DNA from: Cyclostephanos tholiformis
Lineage: Eukaryota; Bacillariophyta; Thalassiosirophyceae; Thalassiosirales; Thalassiosiraceae
DNA length: 10,064 nt
Direction: 5' to 3'
NCBI GenBank assembly: GCA_036939975.1
Contig: JALLPB010001408.1
Coordinates: 8,887-18,950, forward strand
Below are positions 5,507-10,064 of this stretch, in pieces. Numbering within the stretch: position 1 is the stretch's first letter; each line of letters begins with the position of its first letter. A model generated the notes under the pieces. It was not told the DNA's origin. It worked only from the letters and a program-made list of their open reading frames with translations, and ran no database searches. The translations under genes and the position numbers were made by a program.

Positions 5507-7480
5507 TTAAATTGTACTACGCCAAAACGATCCCGAATACGCCATCTCTCTCCATCTCTCCAAACTCGGGATGGTATCGTCGTCATCATCCCGACGATCG
5601 ACGCCATCGTCGTTCCCGGGAAGCAATCCCAATCCCTGAAAGAGGTCGTTCTCATTCATAAAATCGCGCCCGTACATCGCTGAGAGAATCCTTATCCCGC
5701 TCTCGTGGAGGATCGCCGGCCTACCGACCAACCTCCCAAGCAGCACCGTCGGCACGAGACCGTAGGGCACATCCTCCAGAACATACCGCGTGTCGGGGGT
5801 GACGGGTCCAAGGACGTCGTTGTTCAGGTGGTGGTGCATCATCTGATTCATTTCCGAAACCGTCAGCGACCTCATTCGTGTCGTCGACGTCTTGGTCCTT
5901 CTCATCGATGCCGTTTTCGACTTTAACATCAATGACTGGGACAAATCGACGTCGTCCCCCTCCTTGTCGCTTGCTTCGATGACGGGGGTCTCCATGGGAA
6001 CGCCAAACGACCACGAGAAGTGCTCGTGTATCGTCCTGACATCGACATCGAGAAACTTCGCAATATTCAGCCGCTCGGAATCGAGCGCCTCCATTAGTCG
6101 GCCTATGTTCGGCGTCACGTTCTCGCCTTGGTACCACGACGGCCACGCGGACGACGACGGGATCGACGACGACCCACCGTCGTCGATCGCCGAGGATCCC
6201 GACCGCGTTTGGGTCCCCTCCATCTCGAGTGGGAGAGGGGGTGGGGGCGGGGGGGGGTCCATGCGACTCATATTCCCCAACACGATGCCGAGGTGATTCT
6301 GCGGGTTGAGGTTAGACAGCGTTATCGCGAGGAGACCACCGTCCCTTCGTCGGAAGCGCGGGCCGAAAAGGGCGGTGCACAGGTCGTGGCCGTCGTCCCC
6401 AAGTAGCAGCCCGCGCCTCTCGATGGCCGCCACCCTCGAGAACCTCGCGCCTCCCTCTTGTCCCCTGTTCTTCTCCCCCTCCCCCTCCCCCTCCACCGCC
6501 ACCCGATCCACGTCGGCAGGGTCGGACAACGACGACGAGAGGGAGGAGGAAAATGCGATGGCGGTGGTAGTAATTGTAGCAGCAGGAGGGGAGGACGGGA
6601 CGGTACAGTAATCCACCGACTGTCTTACCGTCGGAACGTGCACGGAAGTCTCGGACGTCCTCCTGGCCGTCACGACGGTGGTACCCCATGCGGTGATTCT
6701 CACCCCCCTCATGATGTCGTCGACGTCGCGATCGTCCTCGTCATCGTCGCGATCGTCGTTCTCCTCGCATCGCCGTCGTCGCTTCACCCGTCGTAAACAT
6801 TCCTCCCGCAGGATCTTCATGAGGTAGACCGCACCCAGCGAAGCGTGCGACGAGATTATGACGTGAATCGTACTCCGGTCCGTGGTCAGCTCGGGCCTCC
6901 TCGTAAGTCGATCTACCATCGCGGGAGCAAGCCTCTCCATGACATTCCGATGACCGTTCACGGGCAGCGCGAACAGGAGGACGCCGTCATTGTCCGTCAC
7001 CAGGTCCCGCGGATCGCGGGCGATCCTGACCACGAAGTCGCCTCTCAGTGCCCCCGTGGATCTAATTGTTGCGGTAGTAGTGGTAGCAGCAGTAGCAGTC
7101 GTAGTCTCCCTCGCATGTGGGTCGCACGAAGACGACGGCGACCAGATCATGGGATCGTGTCCCATCCTCGCGAGGAGGCTCGCCGTGCCGAGTGCGATGG
7201 ATCCCGCGCCGACGATGCCGACCCGGAACGACGATGCCGCGGAAGTCATCTCATTTGTTATCGGGTCGTCGTTCTCGTCTTCGACGACGACGATGCCTGG
7301 ATCATGTCGGGCGCGAAGGCGGCTTTCACCATCACTGGCGCATCGACGAGACGACGGGGAGGGGACGACGTTCGTGAAGCCCCTCGAGGGATTTCCTCGT
7401 AGGATCAGCGGCAGCAGCAGGACCAGCGGAAGCAGCGGCTTTATTGATGTTGTCGTCGTCGTCGTCGTTCTTGGTGGCAT
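5507..7480 (-). CDS. Opine/octopine dehydrogenase family protein with targeting leader
   Basis: This is probably an NAD(P)H-dependent enzyme that reductively condenses an amino acid with an alpha-keto acid, or the reverse. The 657 residues form one uninterrupted frame from ATG 7478-7480. The leader has a hydrophobic run at about 15-27 (PLLPLVLLLPLIL) followed by SRGFTNVVP (about 32-40), which could be a plastid-type cleavage site before F35. The Rossmann fold starts at FRVGIVGAGSIALG (85-98; dinucleotide loop G91-A-G93). The C-terminal opine dehydrogenase domain shows SNLNPQNHLGIVLGN with H396, HFSWSFGVP, and RYVLEDVPYGLVP with D570. By family analogy H396 and D570 are candidates for the catalytic His-Asp pair (inference). 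It is much longer than the usual 360-410 residues because of low-complexity insertions: Arg/Asp-rich (about 232-256), Ser/Gly/Glu-rich (about 295-345), and Pro/Ser-rich (about 408-447). No good GT-AG pair was noticed to remove them. It converges with the prenyltransferase gene, 95 bases away. The substrate is unknown. Confidence 0.83.
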   Translation of the reverse strand: MPPRTTTTTTTSIKPLLPLVLLLPLILRGNPSRGFTNVVPSPSSRRCASDGESRLRARHDPGIVVVEDENDDPITNEMTSAASSFRVGIVGAGSIALGTASLLARMGHDPMIWSPSSSCDPHARETTTATAATTTTATIRSTGALRGDFVVRIARDPRDLVTDNDGVLLFALPVNGHRNVMERLAPAMVDRLTRRPELTTDRSTIHVIISSHASLGAVYLMKILREECLRRVKRRRRCEENDDRDDDEDDRDVDDIMRGVRITAWGTTVVTARRTSETSVHVPTVRQSVDYCTVPSSPPAATITTTAIAFSSSLSSSLSDPADVDRVAVEGEGEGEKNRGQEGGARFSRVAAIERRGLLLGDDGHDLCTALFGPRFRRRDGGLLAITLSNLNPQNHLGIVLGNMSRMDPPPPPPPLPLEMEGTQTRSGSSAIDDGGSSSIPSSSAWPSWYQGENVTPNIGRLMEALDSERLNIAKFLDVDVRTIHEHFSWSFGVPMETPVIEASDKEGDDVDLSQSLMLKSKTASMRRTKTSTTRMRSLTVSEMNQMMHHHLNNDVLGPVTPDTRYVLEDVPYGLVPTVLLGRLVGRPAILHESGIRILSAMYGRDFMNENDLFQGLGLLPGNDDGVDRRDDDDDTIPSLERWREMAYSGSFWRSTI

Positions 7481-7598
7481 TTATTTTTTGTATGTAATAA
7501 AAGAGACAATAAGCAGCCAACTAAGAAAAACCAAGAGAGTGAAAACTATTACCGCAACCAACTAATGCGAGCAGCGACCCCACCCCTTCCCCTCATCC

Positions 7599-7604
7599 CA
7601 CGTG
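7599..7604. promoter_or_regulatory. CACGTG G-box/E-box upstream of the opine-dehydrogenase-like gene
   Basis: A perfect palindromic CACGTG lies about 120 bases upstream of the minus-strand start codon, in the short GC-rich stretch between that gene and the leucine-rich-repeat pseudogene. CACGTG is a common bZIP/bHLH site. Its use here is inferred from position only, and a single hexamer can occur by chance. Confidence 0.3.
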
Positions 7605-7613
7605 AAGCAAGTG

Positions 7614-7618
7614 ATTGG
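7614..7618 (-). promoter_or_regulatory. CCAAT box candidate
   Basis: On the minus strand this reads CCAAT within GACCAATCAC, about 134 bases before the start codon at 7480 and ten bases beyond the G-box, a usual distance for an NF-Y site. No clear TATA box was seen between it and the gene. The assignment is positional inference. Confidence 0.3.
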
Positions 7619-7749
7619 TCAGAAATAATTCACCGTCGTCATGGGCGCTGGCCCCCAAGTGACTACTGACTCGTGATCACAACAAGATGAGTGATGATGG
7701 GAACAAAGACAAGGGGGAGAAGAGGCGTGTTATTATGACTGTGTCAACG

Positions 7750-8810
7750 TCCATACATCTATCAGGGCGTTTCAGGGAGCGGAATTCTATCGTTGCTCCC
7801 AGTTGACGACTGTGAATCTCTGCAAGGGGCTCAAGGAGATTAGGGAAGAAGCATTTGCATGGTGCACGTAGCTTCGTGACATCATCACCCCCCCAGCTTT
7901 CAAGACGATTTAGTGCAACGCATTCGATCATTTCTTTTGGCTGACTACTGCGGTTCTTGGCAGGGGGCCGGAGGAGATCCGGAAAAGGACAATTCGTGAG
8001 TACACATCGCTACGAGGTATTTGGATCCCCTATGCAATCAAGGCGATTAAGGATGGGGCATTCAGAGGCTACCCACATCGGACATCTGTAAAACTTGGCA
8101 AGGTGCTGGCGGAGATAGGGTTGGGAGCATTCGAAGTATAAGAATCGCTTTATGACATCGTGATCCCCCAGAACAACTCATTTAGTCAAAATCTCACGGC
8201 TGACTACTGTTAAATTCGGGGAAGGGCTGGAGGAAATCGGGGAAACGGCATTTGAAGAATACTAGGTTTACGAGGAGATTGGGGCGAGGGCGTTTGGTCA
8301 GTGCACATAACTAAGCATTAAGTAAATGCGACACTTCATTTTGATCCACTCCACGTCAGAGCAAGTCACGATCAGACATTCGATAGTTGCTCAATTTCAA
8401 CAAATGTGGTGTTCTGCAAGGATATTGAAGAATTCGTGTCTTGCGAGTTGATGCAGGAATGGTGGAATCACGGGATTCATGAGAAGGCCCTGTTATATAT
8501 TGGTTTTGGTTCCTGTCCTAGTAAGGAAATGGCAGATCAATATTCATGGAATGCTGGGACACATTCCTTCTGTTTATCCCGGGCATTTGCATGCTTATTT
8601 TTATTTTTGTTCCATCGATTCCAGGCTTTCTGCATATGAAAATTTGAGTGAAGCTCCCATGTTGTTGGATTTAGCCATCTCCATCCAAAATTACCCCAAC
8701 AACTTGGCCAGAACAATGACCCTCACCACGGTGATATGAAAAAGAAAAGGCATATTGATTTAGTCTCAATGGTCACCATTATAATTCCAGACGTTCTGTT
8801 CTTTCTCTAA
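7750..8810 (+). pseudogene. Decayed BspA-like leucine-rich-repeat protein
   Basis: The first part (7750-8213) reads in one frame as repeats of the LRR_5/BspA kind: L-T-T-V-x-L-x-x-G-L-x-E-I-x-x-x-A-F-x-x-C-T-x-L-R-x-I-x-I-P-x-A-x-K-x-I. Readable pieces are LTTVNLCKGLKEIREEAFAW, GIWIPYAIKAIKDGAF and VLAEIGLGAFE. Stops lie at 7869-7871, 7911-7913, 8139-8141 and 8211-8213. The next repeat (FGEGLEEIGETAFEE) is in another frame, so an indel lies near 8200. Further on, at about 8406-8740, a non-LRR tail includes FCKDIEEFVSCELMQEWWNH and, in a shifted frame, IDSRLSAYENLSEAPMLLDL. A last piece, TIIIPDVLFFL, ends at a TAA at 8808-8810. I believe this tail occurs in diatom BspA-like proteins, but that is from memory. 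The start of the gene is not visible. It is clearly inactive, and its repeats were probably once exposed or intracellular binding surfaces. Confidence 0.83.
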
Positions 8811-9131
8811 TCGATGGTGATGACGGCAGTGATGTGTTGGAAGATGAAAACAACCCAGGCAATCAAGAACGGTAATATCGTCTAGGAAGCAATCATAGGA
8901 TCTTATCTGTTGAGCCTAGGAAAAAATTGGTTTTGGATAGATGGTTGAGGAAGTAGGAGGAACTCGTGGCATTTATCTCACAAATATTCACAATGCCGTT
9001 AGGAAAGAAAAATCTCCGTGCCACCACCGCCACCACCACATCGAAAAACAACGACAGTGGATGATCAAAACGATCGGGGATCCCCTCCCGAAAAATATTG
9101 TCCTCGACCTAATTCCCCACCTTCCCCTCTC
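8811..9131. other. Intergenic stretch without a recognisable gene
   Basis: No supportable gene is present. Short open frames exist, but none has a domain-like sequence. Base composition changes near 9015, from AT-leaning DNA continuous with the pseudogene to the GC-rich triplet-biased style of the intact genes. The last part should contain the 3' UTR of the minus-strand gene that ends at 9132. I found no AATAAA on the minus strand here. Confidence 0.5.
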
Positions 9132-9893
9132 TCAATTAGGGAACTTCGTTATCCATCTTCTACCGTAGGCGTATTCCATCGCCATTGCCGCACCGCCGAA
9201 CAATGCCGCGCCCTCCATCCCCCCCAACAGGAGCTTACTTATTAATTCGTAATCGAGATACCCCAATGGATCGCCACAATCCAACGGCAGCGCCGTGCAA
9301 TATCCCGGCACGCGTATCCCGGAGGTGGCCCGAACCAGAACGAATGCCCCAACGATGCCCATGTTCAGCATGTTGTTGTCATCGTCCTGTCGGACGCAGT
9401 AACGGTAGACAATTGCGAAGAGCGCACCCTGTAATGCGGAAGCATCGGCGTCGAATTCCCACGATGCCAAATTTCCACCGCCATCGCCGTCGCCGCTCAT
9501 TGGGAGTAGCAGATATCGCGCGGCCGATACGGGCGCGGAAAGGAGGCTTCCCGAGATGGCGCCGATAACGGCGGTCTTGACTGACTCGATGCGTTGAAAA
9601 GGCGAGAACTTGTCCGCCCTATTCACCGCCCCCCCCCTCTCTCCCCCGACGACGATATCGACGTCGTCGTCTTCCTCCGTCGTCGTGTATCCCAACGGTC
9701 GATCGCCACGTCGAATCATCGCACGGCGCCGCCGCCCCGGACCTCCCATTCCTGCCACGGAATGGTTGTCATTCCCTTGGGTGGTGTGGCTGTAACGAGT
9801 CGTCGTCGACGGGAGAAGAAAGGACTGGCCTATTCCAAGATAACATGCTAGACCGAGGACGACGAACGGCAGTCGCGCCGTACCAAGTGCCAT
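9132..9893 (-). CDS. Plastid-targeted membrane protein of unknown function (253 aa)
   Basis: The function is unknown. The ATG at 9891-9893 is preferred because it puts the signal peptide at the N-terminus. An in-frame ATG at 9948-9950 would add 19 residues before it. Residues 1-24 are a good signal peptide (hydrophobic 8-21) ending GQS, followed by F25 in FLLPSTTTR. This is the Ser|Phe junction typical of bipartite plastid leaders in diatoms. A basic Ser/Thr/Arg region (about 30-65) and an acidic linker (73-80) follow. The folded part begins near residue 96. It has small-residue-rich, probably membrane-associated segments at about 108-128 ([18 protein letters not shown]) and 222-238 ([17 protein letters not shown]). 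Between them is [20 protein letters not shown] (147-166), then [16 protein letters not shown] (178-193) and [20 protein letters not shown] (199-218). I have the impression of similar proteins in plants and algae but cannot name a family. It is a single exon. Confidence 0.8.
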   Translation of the reverse strand: MALGTARLPFVVLGLACYLGIGQSFLLPSTTTRYSHTTQGNDNHSVAGMGGPGRRRRAMIRRGDRPLGYTTTEEDDDVDIVVGGERGGAVNRADKFSPFQRIESVKTAVIGAISGSLLSAPVSAARYLLLPMSGDGDGGGNLASWEFDADASALQGALFAIVYRYCVRQDDDNNMLNMGIVGAFVLVRATSGIRVPGYCTALPLDCGDPLGYLDYELISKLLLGGMEGAALFGGAAMAMEYAYGRRWITKFPN

Positions 9894-10064
9894 CGTTATT
9901 ATTCCTGAGCTATGTTTTCGTCTCAGATAATAAAAATGTGACAGCAACATACACACTCGTCGCGCGTCAGCGCCATTGAGACAAAAAACTGAATTCAGCT
10001 GGTTTCACGTACCGTAGAGACCGGGGTTTAAGAAACAGCTAAGGTGCAAGGATGTGACAGCTAA
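9894..10064. other. Upstream region of the plastid protein gene
   Basis: This is the probable promoter and leader of the minus-strand gene starting at 9893. An AT-rich patch (GATAATAAAAATG) lies at about 9926-9938. Nothing else is distinctive up to the window edge, and no plus-strand gene is visible. Confidence 0.4.

Noticed and set aside
6990..7565. Plus-strand frame opposite the start of the dehydrogenase gene
   Set aside because: It is a mirror of the Ala/Thr/Asp-rich N-terminal coding of the minus-strand gene. The Rossmann motif is in the minus-strand frame.
7677..7931. Minus-strand 84-codon frame
   Set aside because: It lies opposite the first leucine-rich repeats of the plus-strand pseudogene and shows no domain features.
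9185..9851. Plus-strand Arg/Pro-rich frames opposite the plastid protein gene
   Set aside because: They are shadows of the minus-strand coding sequence, which has a signal peptide and a complex core.
9894..9956. Upstream start for the plastid protein (GTG at 9956 or ATG at 9950)
   Set aside because: GTG starts are not expected in a nuclear gene, and either start would bury the signal peptide behind about 20 residues. The ATG at 9893 gives a proper leader.

Overview
The window looks like nuclear DNA of a photosynthetic stramenopile, most likely a centric diatom (inference). Three observations support this. There is a plastoquinone-pathway gene with a spliceosomal intron. Several proteins carry secretory presequences of the kind used for secondary plastids, one with a textbook Ser|Phe cleavage site. 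The decayed families present (copia elements, WxQLGxDIxG beta-propeller repeats, BspA-type leucine-rich repeats) are ones I associate with diatom genomes. No prokaryotic operon, CRISPR array, tRNA or rRNA was seen.

Layout. Positions 1-142 hold LTR-like palindromic sequence. Positions 143 to about 1648 (minus strand) are a broken Ty1/copia pol fragment covering reverse transcriptase and RNase H. It abuts, tail to tail and at a sharp junction, a plus-strand pseudogene of an FG-GAP-like beta-propeller protein (about 1650-2766). From about 2780 the base composition becomes visibly more G+C-rich and triplet-biased. A 72-codon ORF with a strong signal peptide lies at 2868-3086, followed by about 630 bases with no convincing gene.

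The intact genes come next. Positions 3714-5411 (plus) encode a homogentisate prenyltransferase in two exons; it resembles the solanesyltransferase (plastoquinone) type more than the phytyltransferase (tocopherol) type. Positions 5507-7480 (minus) encode a 657-residue opine/octopine-dehydrogenase-family protein with a hydrophobic presequence and large low-complexity insertions. The two genes converge on a 95-base spacer that contains a G-quadruplex motif and a poly(A) signal. Upstream of the dehydrogenase is a short promoter-like stretch with a G-box and a CCAAT box. Positions about 7750-8810 (plus) are a dead BspA-like leucine-rich-repeat gene with several stops and at least two frame changes. 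Positions 9132-9893 (minus) encode a 253-residue plastid-targeted membrane protein of unknown function.

Together: three apparently intact genes, two of them probably plastid proteins and the third possibly so, sit in GC-rich blocks separated by AT-richer islands of dead repeat-protein genes and retroelement debris. I found no coherent multi-gene system. The most unusual items are the opine-dehydrogenase-family gene with a plastid-like leader, the short secreted-peptide ORF whose leader resembles that of the downstream prenyltransferase, the G-quadruplex between the convergent genes, and the conserved-looking plastid protein.
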